Positions 8,650-17,097 are shown, numbered from the stretch's first letter. The stretch is DNA of 26,156 nucleotides from Salibaculum sp031581025 (GCF_031581025.1 NZ_JAVLCA010000035.1), one strand, 5' to 3'. Notes: a model not told the origin generated them from the sequence alone. Numbers and translations are program-made.

Positions 8650-9494
8650 TTGACGGCTCCGAGTGTGAGGCCTGCGATGAAGTGGCGCTGCATCAGGAAG
8701 AACATCAGCACCGGCGGCAGGGCCGCGACGAGGCTGCCCGCGCTCATCAGGTGATACTGCGCCACGAACTGGCTGTTGAAACTGGTGATCCCGGCGGTGA
8801 CGGGCTGCGCATCCGGTCCCTGGGTCAGGACCACGGCCCAGAAGTAGTCGTTCCAGATGAAGGTAAAGACAAGGACCGACAGCGCGGCAATGGCGGGCTT
8901 CATCAGCGGCAGCACGATATACCAGAAGATGCGCCATTCCTTCACGCCCTCGACCCGCGCCGCCTCGATCAACTCATAGGGCAGCGCGCGGATGAAGTTG
9001 CGCATGAAGAGCGTGCAGAACCCGGTCTGGAAGGCGATGTGGAACAGCACCAGCCCCATCTTGGTATCGTAGAGCCCAACATCCACCGTCAGGTCGCGCA
9101 CCGGCACCATGAGGATCTGGAAGGGTACGAAGTTGCCCGCGATGAACATGAAGAAGATCAGCAAGTTGCCCCGGAACCGGTAGATGCCCAGCGCGAAACC
9201 GGTCATGCACGACAGCGCCACCGCGCCGATCACCGTAGGCACGGTGATCAGCACCGAGTTCCACAGGTAGCGCGGCATGTCGCTCTCGAAAAAGACCATG
9301 CCGTAGTTGGTGAACAACTCGAAGGACGAGGGCACCCCCCAGTAATTGCCGTTGGAAAAGTCCACCCCCGGCCGGACCGAGAACAGCGCCACCGCGATCA
9401 GCGGCAGCAGCCAGAGGATCAGCGCCAGGGGCACCAGAGATTGATAGGTGATCTGCGCCGCGCGCGACCGTTTTTCGATGGGTGTCGGAAACAT
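8646..9494 (-). CDS. CUT1 sugar ABC transporter permease, MalG type
   Basis: This inner-membrane subunit of a binding-protein-dependent sugar importer has 282 residues and about six hydrophobic segments. The cytoplasmic EAA loop that docks to the ATPase is visible as EAARVEGVKEWRIFWYIVLPL, and the chain ends in the GLTLGAVK-type tail common in this family. It lies 17 bases after the MalF-type partner gene and overlaps the alpha-galactosidase start by four bases, which ties transport to intracellular hydrolysis. The substrate is inferred as an alpha- or beta-galactoside; the sequence alone does not fix it. Confidence 0.92.
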   Translation of the reverse strand: MFPTPIEKRSRAAQITYQSLVPLALILWLLPLIAVALFSVRPGVDFSNGNYWGVPSSFELFTNYGMVFFESDMPRYLWNSVLITVPTVIGAVALSCMTGFALGIYRFRGNLLIFFMFIAGNFVPFQILMVPVRDLTVDVGLYDTKMGLVLFHIAFQTGFCTLFMRNFIRALPYELIEAARVEGVKEWRIFWYIVLPLMKPAIAALSVLVFTFIWNDYFWAVVLTQGPDAQPVTAGITSFNSQFVAQYHLMSAGSLVAALPPVLMFFLMQRHFIAGLTLGAVK

Positions 9495-9511
9495 GTCTTG
9501 CCCTTTCCCCT

Positions 9512-10438
9512 TCAGTGTCGCGCGGCGCGTTCGTCACGCCACATCGTCCAAAGGAAGTAGCTGATGAAGACCAGCATGATCAGGAACAGGATCACCGCGA
9601 TGGCCGAGCCATAGCCCATGCGGAACCCGTATTCCGACAGCGCCTTCTCGAACATGTAGAACGACAGCACGCGGGTGGAGCCGAAGGGCCCGCCATTGGT
9701 CATGACCGAGATCAGGTCGAAGGACCGCAGCGCGCCGATGATCGTTACGACGAAGGCGATGAAGGTCGCGGGCCGAAGCTGCGGCAGGATCACGTGCCAG
9801 AGCATCCGCACACCCTTGGCCCCGTCCAGCCGCGCGGCCTCGATCTGTTCGGGGTCCACGGCATTCAGCCCGGTCAGGTACAGGATCATGCAATAGGCCG
9901 TCTGCGGCCACAGCCCGGCGGCGATGATGCCATAGGTCGCAAGGTCGGGATTGCCGAGGATGTTCACTTCGCTCCCGAACCAGCCCAGAACCACGTTCAT
10001 CAAGCCGACGTTGGGCAGGTAGAACCAGGAAAAGACCAGTCCGACAACGACCTGGCTGATGACGAAGGGGAAGAAGAACAGCGACTTGTAGACCCGGATA
10101 CCGGCGATGGTCTGATTGAGGAACAGCGCGATGAACAGCCCGCCGGGAATTGCCAGCAGGTAGAGCACGAGCCATTTGACGTTGTTCCACAACGAAACCT
10201 CGAAATTCCGGTCCGCCATCAACTCGCGGTAATTTTGCATGCCGACGAATTCGCCCTGTTCGGACAGGCTGCCAAGACCGTTCCACTCGAAGGTCGAGAT
10301 GTAGAAACTCTGCAAGATCGGCGAGATCACATAGACCGCGAAGAATGCCACGCCGGGCAGCAGGAACATCAGCGGCGTGATGATCATCCGGTGGCGCTGC
10401 AGCCAGGTCTGGGTCGGCGGATCGGTGGGCAAGGTCAT
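9512..10438 (-). CDS. CUT1 sugar ABC transporter permease, MalF type
   Basis: This is the second transmembrane subunit of the importer, 308 residues, with an N-terminal cytoplasmic stretch followed by about six membrane segments. The first of these begins near MIITPLMFLLPGVAFF. The EAA loop is visible as EAARLDGAKGVRMLWHVILP. I chose the ATG at 10438 because AGAGGAGA lies at the right distance upstream; the in-frame ATG at 10456 would put that site inside the coding region. It follows the solute-binding protein gene after a 122-base gap holding a strong hairpin. Confidence 0.92.
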   Translation of the reverse strand: MTLPTDPPTQTWLQRHRMIITPLMFLLPGVAFFAVYVISPILQSFYISTFEWNGLGSLSEQGEFVGMQNYRELMADRNFEVSLWNNVKWLVLYLLAIPGGLFIALFLNQTIAGIRVYKSLFFFPFVISQVVVGLVFSWFYLPNVGLMNVVLGWFGSEVNILGNPDLATYGIIAAGLWPQTAYCMILYLTGLNAVDPEQIEAARLDGAKGVRMLWHVILPQLRPATFIAFVVTIIGALRSFDLISVMTNGGPFGSTRVLSFYMFEKALSEYGFRMGYGSAIAVILFLIMLVFISYFLWTMWRDERAARH

Positions 10439-10524
10439 GGCGTCTCCTCTGGGCACGGCAACTTGGCCGCGGGCAACACATGCGAAAACCCTCTGGTGGG
10501 CTTGCGGATGGGATGCGGGTGGCG

Positions 10525-10548
10525 CGGGGCCCCTGTCGCGGGGCCCCG
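10525..10548 (-). promoter_or_regulatory. GC-rich intercistronic hairpin
   Basis: A 9-bp perfect stem is formed by two copies of GGGGCCCC (10526-10533 and 10540-10547, closed by a C-G pair outside) around a 6-base loop, starting about a dozen bases after the solute-binding protein stop. No T-run follows on the minus strand. In binding-protein transport operons such hairpins often protect the upstream mRNA and lower expression of the permeases relative to the binding protein; that role here is inference. Confidence 0.55.
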
Positions 10549-10560
10549 GCCGGTATCGGA

Positions 10561-11829
10561 TCAGTCGTAGATGCGCTGACGGGCGCTTTCCATACGCACC
10601 AGGATGTCATCCAGGTTGTCAGGGAAAACCATGAACTCCTGCAGGCCTTCCATGCCGATCGAAGCCATCTCGGCCGGGAAATCCCGGTCGAAGAACTGGG
10701 CGATCCCGCCTGTGGCGTTCTCCGACAGCATGGTGAAGCCCTGCTGGAGGAACTTGTCATCCGCAACCGAGGACTGGGCGTTGACCGGCAGCTGCCCCAG
10801 CGCGTCGGGGCCGTTGATGCGGGTCTGGACGTCCGGGGATGTCACGAATTTCAGGAATTCGCGGGCAGCCTCGACGTTTTGCGCGCCCGAGGCGACGTGG
10901 AAGGTGTCGGTCGGCGCGTCCTCAGCCAAATCGACATCGGGATTGATCGCGGGAAACTGGTAGAAATCGAGTTGATCGTCACCCAGCCCGGCATCGCGCA
11001 GCTGCGGCACCGCAAAGTTGCCCATCAGGTAGGCCGCGGCCTCGCCGCCCACCATGAAGGGCAGCGCCTCCTGCCAGCTGTAGGTCTGGTGGTCGTCGAT
11101 GAAGGCGCCCATGTCGATCAGGGTCCGCCAGTTCTCGAAGGTCTGACGAACGCCTTCGTCCTCGGTCCAGGACAACTCGCCGCGGGCCAGTGCCATGTGA
11201 TGGTCGAAGCCGTTGGTGCGCATGTTCAGGTAGTCGAACCAGCCGCCGGCGGTCCAGAGGAACTTGGTGCCGATGGTGTAGCACTTGCGCCCGGACTCGA
11301 GGACCGCCTCGCAGTTGGCGATTTCCTGTTCAAAGGTCTCGGGTTCCTCAAGCCCCAGTTCGTCGAAGATATCCGCGCGGTAATACATGCCCCACTGGTA
11401 GTAAGTGTAGGGCACGCCCCATTGCTTGTCGTCCATGGTCATCGCGCCCTTGACGGACTCGAGCCCTTCGAAGTCGCCGGCATCCCACCAGTCGGTGATG
11501 TCCATGAACAGGCCGGACTCCACGTAGGGCCCCATCCGGTTGGCGGCATACCAGTTCGCCACGTCCGGCGGATTGGCCGACAGCGCGTTGCGGATCTGGC
11601 TCTTCCAGGCTTCGCGGTCGACGATATCCAGCTCGACCGTCAGGTCCGGGTGCATCTCGTCGAAATCGGCCGCCAAGCCCTCCATGACCTCGCGCGGGGC
11701 GGGGTTCGACATGTCCGAGATGATGCGAAGGGTGCCTTCGAGATCGGCATGCGCCTCGGCGAAGACGGGGCCGGAAAGGCCGGTGGTCATCGTCAGCGCA
11801 ACGGCTGCCGAAGTGATTTTCTTGAGCAT
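10561..11829 (-). CDS. Galactoside ABC transporter solute-binding protein (CUT1)
   Basis: This is a periplasmic extracellular solute-binding protein of 422 residues. It has a clear Sec signal peptide (MLKKITSAAVALTMTTGLSG..., cleavage near PVFA-EAHA) and no lipobox cysteine, so it should be free in the periplasm. The mature part has the family pattern for sugar-binding proteins (GTLRIISDMSNP at the N-terminus, VGGEAAAYLMGNFAVP, and ASGAQNVEAAREFLKFV near the C-terminal third). The start at 11829 is set by GGAGG immediately upstream; the longer frame to 11886 would consume the operator region. It is the first gene of the catabolic operon, divergent from the IclR regulator. The ligand is inferred from the downstream galactosidases. 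Confidence 0.92.
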   Translation of the reverse strand: MLKKITSAAVALTMTTGLSGPVFAEAHADLEGTLRIISDMSNPAPREVMEGLAADFDEMHPDLTVELDIVDREAWKSQIRNALSANPPDVANWYAANRMGPYVESGLFMDITDWWDAGDFEGLESVKGAMTMDDKQWGVPYTYYQWGMYYRADIFDELGLEEPETFEQEIANCEAVLESGRKCYTIGTKFLWTAGGWFDYLNMRTNGFDHHMALARGELSWTEDEGVRQTFENWRTLIDMGAFIDDHQTYSWQEALPFMVGGEAAAYLMGNFAVPQLRDAGLGDDQLDFYQFPAINPDVDLAEDAPTDTFHVASGAQNVEAAREFLKFVTSPDVQTRINGPDALGQLPVNAQSSVADDKFLQQGFTMLSENATGGIAQFFDRDFPAEMASIGMEGLQEFMVFPDNLDDILVRMESARQRIYD

Positions 11830-11854
11830 TGGTGTCCTCCCATAATGCAGCGCC

Positions 11855-11895
11855 GGAATATTCCAAATAATGGAACTCAATTCCAACTATTGAAA
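11855..11895. promoter_or_regulatory. Putative IclR-type operator array
   Basis: The divergent control region contains regularly spaced half-sites: GGAATATTCC (11855-11864), TTCCAAATAATGGAA (11861-11875), TGGAACTCAATTCCA (11871-11885) and a weaker TTCCA...TGAAA (11881-11895). From 11861 the half-sites recur every 10 bases in alternating orientation. TGGAA-N5-TTCCA matches the outline of the Escherichia coli IclR box (TGGAAATNATTTCCA). The array lies 26-66 bases upstream of the binding-protein ATG, where it could cover the promoter. The likely binder is the adjacent IclR protein; a galactose-pathway intermediate as inducer is inference. Confidence 0.6.
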
Positions 11896-11967
11896 CTATG
11901 CGGGATTCGGGTTAGGAAAGTCAACAGCCGGATCGGGACGACCGGGCAAGGGAGGACAGGGGCGCAG

Positions 11968-12759
11968 ATGAACCGGCAGACGACGAATGGCGGCCATGCG
12001 GATGGCACGGTCGGCAAGGCGCTTGACGTGATGGATCGCGTCGCCGCAAAGGGCCGCCCCGCCCGCTTTGCCGAGCTTCTGGCCGAATCCGATCACCCGA
12101 AGGCGACACTCTACCGGCTGCTTCAGACGCTCACCAGCCAGGGAATGCTGGTCTATGACGAGACCCGGCAGACCTATGCCCCGGGTCTGCGCCTGGTCCG
12201 TCTTGCCCATGCGGCCTGGCAGCAAAGCTCGCTCGCGCCCATTGCACGGCCCTACGTGGATGCCCTTTCCGAACAGGTGGGCGAGACCATCCATCTCGCG
12301 CAGATGGACGAGGGCCAGGTGCTCTACGTGGACAAGCGCAACGCGCGCCGCCCGGTCGAGATGTTTTCCGAGGCGGGCAAGATCGGCCCCGGCTACTGCA
12401 CCGGGGTGGGCAAGGCCATGCTGGCCTTTCTGCCGCCCGACGATCGCGAGAAGGCGGTGAACATGCAGTCCTTCTTTGCCCACACGGCCCGGACCCTGAC
12501 AACGCCGGAGGCCCTGACGCAGGACCTCGCCGCGATCCGCGCCGCGGGCGTCTCGTTCGACCGCGAGGAGCACGAGCAGGGCATCATCTGCATCGCCGCT
12601 CCGATCCTGTCGTCGGCGGGCCGCGTCATGGGGGCCCTGTCGATCACCGCCTCGACCCAACGCAACACGCTGGACGGGCTGGCACAGCTGCGCCCGGCCC
12701 TGACCGAAACCGCCCAGAAGATCGCCGGGGCTGCCGAGAACTGGCAGTTTCCGGACTGA
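11968..12759 (+). CDS. IclR-family transcriptional regulator
   Basis: This DNA-binding regulator of 263 residues has an N-terminal winged helix-turn-helix (about 10-75; GKALDVMDRVAAKG...KATLYRLLQTLTSQGML) and a C-terminal IclR effector domain (about 90-255; GYCTGVGKAMLAFL, EHEQGIICIAAPILSS, GALSITAS). It probably controls both the divergent catabolic operon and its own operon with the ATPase gene, through the half-site array just upstream. The open frame extends back to 10480, but that extension runs antisense through the binding-protein gene; the ATG at 11968, with GGAGG about 12 bases upstream and the helix-turn-helix close behind, is the sensible start. Confidence 0.93.
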   Translation: MNRQTTNGGHADGTVGKALDVMDRVAAKGRPARFAELLAESDHPKATLYRLLQTLTSQGMLVYDETRQTYAPGLRLVRLAHAAWQQSSLAPIARPYVDALSEQVGETIHLAQMDEGQVLYVDKRNARRPVEMFSEAGKIGPGYCTGVGKAMLAFLPPDDREKAVNMQSFFAHTARTLTTPEALTQDLAAIRAAGVSFDREEHEQGIICIAAPILSSAGRVMGALSITASTQRNTLDGLAQLRPALTETAQKIAGAAENWQFPD

Positions 12760-12780
12760 CCGCCCAAGGAGGAGACCCCG

Positions 12781-13842
12781 ATGACTGGCGTAACCCTGAC
12801 ACAGGCCGTCAAGAAATACGGCCCCACGCAAGTGATCCATGACATCGACCTGACCGTTGAGGACGGCGAATTCTGCGTCTTTGTCGGCCCCTCGGGCTGC
12901 GGCAAGTCCACCCTTCTGCGGATGATCGCGGGGTTGGAGGAAACAACCTCGGGCAAGATCCACATTGGCCCGCGCGACGTCACGCGCGTGGACGCCGCCG
13001 ACCGCGGCGTGGCCATGGTCTTTCAGACCTACGCGCTCTATCCGCATATGTCGGTCGAGGAAAACATGGGCTTTGGCCTTCGCATGACCGGCCACCCCAA
13101 GGCCGAAATCCGCGAGAAGGTGGCCGAGGCGAGCCGCATCCTGAAACTGGACGATTATCTCGACCGCAAGCCCAAGGCCCTGTCCGGCGGCCAGCGCCAG
13201 CGCGTCGCCATCGGCCGCGCCATCGTGCGCGGCCCCGAGGTGTTCCTGTTCGACGAACCGCTGTCCAACCTCGACGCCGAGTTGCGCGTGGACATGCGCG
13301 TCGAGATTGCCCGGCTGCACAAGGACATCGGCGCCACGATGATCTACGTCACGCACGACCAGGTCGAGGCCATGACGCTGGCCGACAAGATCGTCGTGCT
13401 GCGCGCGGGACGCGTGGAGCAGGTCGGCAGCCCGATGCAGCTTTACGAGGACCCGGACAACAAGTTCGTCGCCGGCTTCATCGGCTCGCCGTCGATGAAT
13501 TTCATCCAAGGGGTGGTCGAGGGCGACGGCCTGCGGGTCCCGTCACTCGGAAACCGCCTGATCGAGGCGCCCGTCGCGCTTCCGGCCGAGGGCAAGCCGG
13601 TGCACCTGGGGCTGCGCCCGCAGCACCTGAAGATCACGCCGGGCGAAAGCGAGATCAGGCTGGATATCCGCGAGCGTCTGGGCGGCGTGTCCTACGACTA
13701 CCTGATCCCGCCGGGCGGCGAGAGGATCATCGTGGAAAGCCGCGACAACGCGCCGATGACAGAGGGCATCACCGTTACGCTGGATTTCGAGACGGCCGAC
13801 GCGATGTTCTTCGATGGCGAGACGGGCGCGCGTCTGCGCTGA
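12781..13842 (+). CDS. Sugar ABC transporter ATP-binding protein (MalK/UgpC type)
   Basis: This cytoplasmic ATPase of 353 residues energises the galactoside importer. Visible motifs are Walker A GPSGCGKST (36-44), Q-loop VFQTYALYPHMSV, ABC signature LSGGQ (134-138), Walker B VFLFDEPLSNLD, and the switch histidine in YVTHDQVEAM. The C-terminal third (from about residue 235, GFIGSPSMNFIQG) is the TOBE-type regulatory domain of MalK relatives. It lies 21 bases after the IclR gene behind AAGGAGGAGA. It completes the transporter whose other three subunits are on the opposite strand beyond the control region. Some such ATPases serve more than one transporter, so exclusive use is not certain. Confidence 0.94.
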   Translation: MTGVTLTQAVKKYGPTQVIHDIDLTVEDGEFCVFVGPSGCGKSTLLRMIAGLEETTSGKIHIGPRDVTRVDAADRGVAMVFQTYALYPHMSVEENMGFGLRMTGHPKAEIREKVAEASRILKLDDYLDRKPKALSGGQRQRVAIGRAIVRGPEVFLFDEPLSNLDAELRVDMRVEIARLHKDIGATMIYVTHDQVEAMTLADKIVVLRAGRVEQVGSPMQLYEDPDNKFVAGFIGSPSMNFIQGVVEGDGLRVPSLGNRLIEAPVALPAEGKPVHLGLRPQHLKITPGESEIRLDIRERLGGVSYDYLIPPGGERIIVESRDNAPMTEGITVTLDFETADAMFFDGETGARLR

Positions 13843-13994
13843 CCCTCGCGGCCGTCGGCATTGCAGGGGCCATCCCTGCTCCGGCTTGCAGTCAGCGCAT
13901 GGCGAGAATGCGCAAACATGCGTGGCGCGCAGGGCGGTCAGAGCCTATAGCTTGACGGGGGAGGAACCCGAGCAAACGCCATACGGAGGTTCCC

Positions 13995-14219
13995 ATGGCC
14001 GACATGACCGACACATCCTTTGCCACCCCGCGCCCGCGTCACATGCTGCGCAGCCTCGCCCGCGCCTTCTGGACGGCTGCCGAGGCGCATGGGTCGCGCG
14101 CAGGCCGCCGCCGCCAGATCGAGGCGTTGCAGGCCAAGTCCGATGCCGACCTCGCAGAGATGGGCATCGCGCGCGATCGCATCGCGCACCACGTCTTCAA
14201 GGATCTCTACTACATCTGA
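13995..14219 (+). CDS. Small DUF1127 protein
   Basis: This 74-residue basic protein has the DUF1127 (YjiS-like) pattern: an arginine-rich helix followed by IEALQAKSDADLAEMGIARDRIAHHVF. It follows a good ribosome-binding site (CGGAGG) and ends before a strong terminator. Small DUF1127 proteins in alphaproteobacteria have been linked to RNA-related and phosphate or stress responses in a few species; no specific role can be read here. It appears to be a single-gene unit. Confidence 0.85.
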   Translation: MADMTDTSFATPRPRHMLRSLARAFWTAAEAHGSRAGRRRQIEALQAKSDADLAEMGIARDRIAHHVFKDLYYI

Positions 14220-14244
14220 CCGGCACGCCGGTCGGACGCGAAAG

Positions 14245-14270
14245 AGGCCCGCCGCCCGGCGGGCCTTTTC
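14245..14270. terminator. Rho-independent terminator, probably bidirectional
   Basis: AGGCCCGCC (14245-14253) and GGCGGGCCT (14258-14266) form a 9-bp stem with a 4-base loop, followed by TTTT. On the opposite strand the hairpin is followed by CTCTTTC. It sits between the convergent DUF1127 and beta-helix genes and probably ends transcription of both. Confidence 0.8.
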
Positions 14271-14288
14271 CGTTGCAGGGGCCGGACC

Positions 14289-16577
14289 TCAGGCCGGGTT
14301 GTCCATCCGCACGCAGAAACGGATCTTGCCCTTGACCGGCTCGGGCCAAACGACCCGGAACTGGTGCGTGTTGGCCCCATTGACCGGGTCGATATAGGGC
14401 TGGTGGAACACCGGCCGACCGGAGGTGTCGGTGATCGCCTGCACCGGCTCGACGCTTTCGACCGTGCGGGTCCAGCCGCCGAAGGGCAGGAACGACCCCG
14501 TGTCCACGATCCAGACGCTGTCGGCAGTCTGCTGGACATGGACGTCGCTGTAGGGGTTCCGGACCTGTTGTGCGATGCCGTTGAAGGCATTGCCGGAGAA
14601 GGTGATGTTGCGCATGGTATTGTAGTCCATGCCGGCATAGGTCGTGTCGATATGTTCGACCCGGTCGATGTTGCCGCTGTAGGTGCGAAACACGTTGCCC
14701 GTGACCGCCAGCCCCTGGATCGAAGGGTTCTGCCCGTAGGGTTTGAAAACGATCCAGCTGAACCAGGGGGCCACGTCGGAACACACGAAAATATTGCCGG
14801 TGATGGTCAGCCCGCCGAAGGTGTATTCGTTCTGCGCGTCGGGGTGGGCGTCGTGTTCGTTTGTCACCTCGATGAAGCTGTTGTCGCAGTAGTTCGCCGT
14901 GATCGATGAGACGCTGTTGTGCGAGGTCAGCACGATCCCCGCCTGCCGCACGCCCTGTGAGTCGTCGTCGCCCAGGTACCAGTGATTGCCGGTGATCAGG
15001 TTGCCGTTGCCGCCCAGAAGACCGAAGTGCCGGAACCGCGCCGCGCGATTGTTGCGGACCGTCGCGTCGTTGTGGTTGATGTTGAAGCACAGCGTCCTGC
15101 GCCGGGTCAGCGGCAGCGACTGTTCGTTCGAACTGAAGATGCAGCCGAAGATATCCAGCCCGTTGCAGCCCTTGCCGGGGCCGGTGATGGCGCGGTCCTT
15201 CGGCTTGTTGAATTGGCAATTGCGCACCCGCATGGAATGGCCGTCCGGGGCCAGGATCATGCACGACGCGTTGCCGCGGCAGTGAAAGTCGATGTCTTCC
15301 AGCTCCAGCGCCGAAAGCCGCTCGAAGCCGGTGAAATCGAGCAGATACTTGAAGCGGGTGAAGGTAAACTCCTGCGTGCCTTCGGCGTCGAACAGAGACG
15401 AGGACAGCGTGACCTCTTGGCTGGCCACGTCCACGTCCTTGACGTAGACCTCGCGGCCCACCCCGTTGCCGCTGACCAGTGATCCGACCGGGATCGAGGT
15501 GGCATTGGCGACATTGGTGAGCGTCCGCGCGCGGCTGATCGAATAGCTGGCCTGCGCCGTGACAACCTCGGTATCCCAGGCCGCGCCCGGGTCGGGCTGC
15601 AACTGGCCGTTTCGGATCACGCGGCGCACCTCGAAGGCGGACTTGTTGACCACCGCGGCAAAGCCATCGACCGGTTCCGACAGGTTGATGCGCCGCCCAC
15701 CGAGATCCAGCGACTCGTGATCCGAGAAGTTCAGCAGCGCCTGGAACGCTTTCCTGAAGGCCAGTTCCTCGTCGCCGAAGGCATCGGCATAGGTGGAAAA
15801 GTCGAAGTTCTTCTGCAGGACCGGCCGGTGCTCGGCCGCCATGGTCACCGTCCCCTCGAAACGGATCTGGTTCTGGATGGTGACGTTGTCGCCCAGGAAA
15901 TAGGTCCCCGCCGAGACCAGCACCTCGCGCCCGGCGGCGTTGCTGTCGGCAGCCTCGAAGGCATCGTGGTCATCGGTGACGCCGTCACCCACGGCACCGT
16001 AGTCACGCACGTCGACGACACCCATCATGTCGCGCAGGAAGGCCCGCGTGACATCCTCGACCCGGATGTCATCCACCCGGACCAGCCCGCCGTTGGGTCC
16101 GGTCAGGTCCAGGCCGATATGGGCCGAGCCGGCCTTTGACCAGACCATGTCGACCCCGCCGCGCGGGCCGGTACCCAGGATGGCGCTGATCTCGACCACC
16201 TCGCCATAATTGGTCAGCGTGGTTTCAGGGCCTTCTTTGGTCACCCCGCTCAGAACCGAACCGTCCGGCCAGAGCGGAAAGCCGGCAATCCGAACCGAAG
16301 GCAGCGCGCCCGAGACCGCCCTGACCCTTGCCGTCACCCGCAGGTAGCAGCCCGGCAGGATCGGCGTCTCGCCCATGTAGCGCAGCTTTTGAACCGCGTT
16401 GGTCTTGGCGATCTCGATGCAACCGCCGAAGTCCTGGTCGGCGGGAACGAAGACGCCGCTACCCGACCCGGCATATGTGTCCGAGCCGGGCGTGCCGTCC
16501 CCGCTGGACCAGACATCCAGCCCGTCCGCGAAGGCCGGTGGCATCAGCACCAGCCCGTCGGTAATCACCTTGTTCAT
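14289..16577 (-). CDS. Right-handed beta-helix (pectate-lyase-superfamily) protein
   Basis: The product has 762 residues from the ATG at 16577, chosen for the GGAAAGGGGAAAC just upstream; the frame is open to 16649. No signal peptide is visible. Residues 1-180 look like a beta-sandwich module (VWSSGDGTPGSD near 23, an LRYMGETPILPGCYLRV segment, then a carbohydrate-binding-like stretch). VRDYGAVGDGVTDD at 190-203 is the classic opening of the pectate-lyase-3/GH28-like beta-helix. The remainder has repeated short Asn/Gly-rich rungs (ITGNHWYLG, LTITGNIFVC, LAVTGNVFRT, ITFSGNAFNG), and a small C-terminal domain ends the chain. I cannot identify catalytic residues, so it may be a carbohydrate-binding or surface protein rather than a lyase. 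Confidence 0.8.
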   Translation of the reverse strand: MNKVITDGLVLMPPAFADGLDVWSSGDGTPGSDTYAGSGSGVFVPADQDFGGCIEIAKTNAVQKLRYMGETPILPGCYLRVTARVRAVSGALPSVRIAGFPLWPDGSVLSGVTKEGPETTLTNYGEVVEISAILGTGPRGGVDMVWSKAGSAHIGLDLTGPNGGLVRVDDIRVEDVTRAFLRDMMGVVDVRDYGAVGDGVTDDHDAFEAADSNAAGREVLVSAGTYFLGDNVTIQNQIRFEGTVTMAAEHRPVLQKNFDFSTYADAFGDEELAFRKAFQALLNFSDHESLDLGGRRINLSEPVDGFAAVVNKSAFEVRRVIRNGQLQPDPGAAWDTEVVTAQASYSISRARTLTNVANATSIPVGSLVSGNGVGREVYVKDVDVASQEVTLSSSLFDAEGTQEFTFTRFKYLLDFTGFERLSALELEDIDFHCRGNASCMILAPDGHSMRVRNCQFNKPKDRAITGPGKGCNGLDIFGCIFSSNEQSLPLTRRRTLCFNINHNDATVRNNRAARFRHFGLLGGNGNLITGNHWYLGDDDSQGVRQAGIVLTSHNSVSSITANYCDNSFIEVTNEHDAHPDAQNEYTFGGLTITGNIFVCSDVAPWFSWIVFKPYGQNPSIQGLAVTGNVFRTYSGNIDRVEHIDTTYAGMDYNTMRNITFSGNAFNGIAQQVRNPYSDVHVQQTADSVWIVDTGSFLPFGGWTRTVESVEPVQAITDTSGRPVFHQPYIDPVNGANTHQFRVVWPEPVKGKIRFCVRMDNPA

Positions 16578-16701
16578 GTTTCCCCTTTCCCGGCCGCGCC
16601 GATCGAAACCCTGTGGCTGGGCAAAGGGGTAGGGCAGGGGCGTAAACATGGGTTTGGCCCACCGTGACGGTGTCAGCCCCGGCGACGCAACGGCGGGCCG
16701 C

Positions 16702-17097
16702 TCAGACGCCCACGTCCGGGGCCGGCAGTTCCACCACGCCGTCGATCTGCCAGCCGTTTTCCGTCTGCACCATGCGGTAGTCCATCAGGTAGACCCCGCC
16801 GGCCTCGTCCCTGATCCGGATCTTCTGCCAGAGCGCGCCGTCGATTTCGCGCAATTCCAGGAACCGCGTCTCGGCATTGTTCCAGACCATCGGATAGCCC
16901 CGCTGGACCATCATGCCGAAGGTGCGCGGATTGCCGAACATCCCCTTGATCATCGGACTGGCAAATTCGAAGGCCGCGGCAGGGTCACCGGCCTGGAAGG
17001 CCTGCATCTGGCCCTCGATCACCGATTGAATTTCGGCCTCCTGTGCGGCCGCGGGTGCGGCGACCAGCAGGAAAACGGCAGTCAGCAGGCGTCGCAT
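16702..17097 (-). CDS. DUF4864 exported protein
   Basis: This 131-residue protein has a signal peptide (MRRLLTAVFLLVAAPAAAQ, cleavage before Glu20) and the DUF4864 pattern: IQSVIEGQMQAFQAGDPAAAFEFASP near the N-terminus, then FGMMVQRGYPMVW and MDYRMVQTENGWQIDGV at the C-terminus. The fold is probably a small NTF2-like cone in the periplasm; the function is unknown. It lies 58 bases after lysS on the same strand and may be read from the same transcript. Confidence 0.85.
   Translation of the reverse strand: MRRLLTAVFLLVAAPAAAQEAEIQSVIEGQMQAFQAGDPAAAFEFASPMIKGMFGNPRTFGMMVQRGYPMVWNNAETRFLELREIDGALWQKIRIRDEAGGVYLMDYRMVQTENGWQIDGVVELPAPDVGV

Noticed and set aside
8650..8937. N-terminal extension of the alpha-galactosidase
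   Set aside because: Overlaps the permease gene in another frame; the Rossmann fold begins exactly at the ATG at 8649 with an ATGA overlap.
11896..13509. Minus-strand frame of 537 codons
   Set aside because: Antisense to the IclR and ATPase genes, both with definite motifs.
13863..13879. Small hairpin GCAGGG-GCCAT-CCCTGC after the ATPase gene
   Set aside because: Six-base stem without a T-run; too weak to call a terminator.
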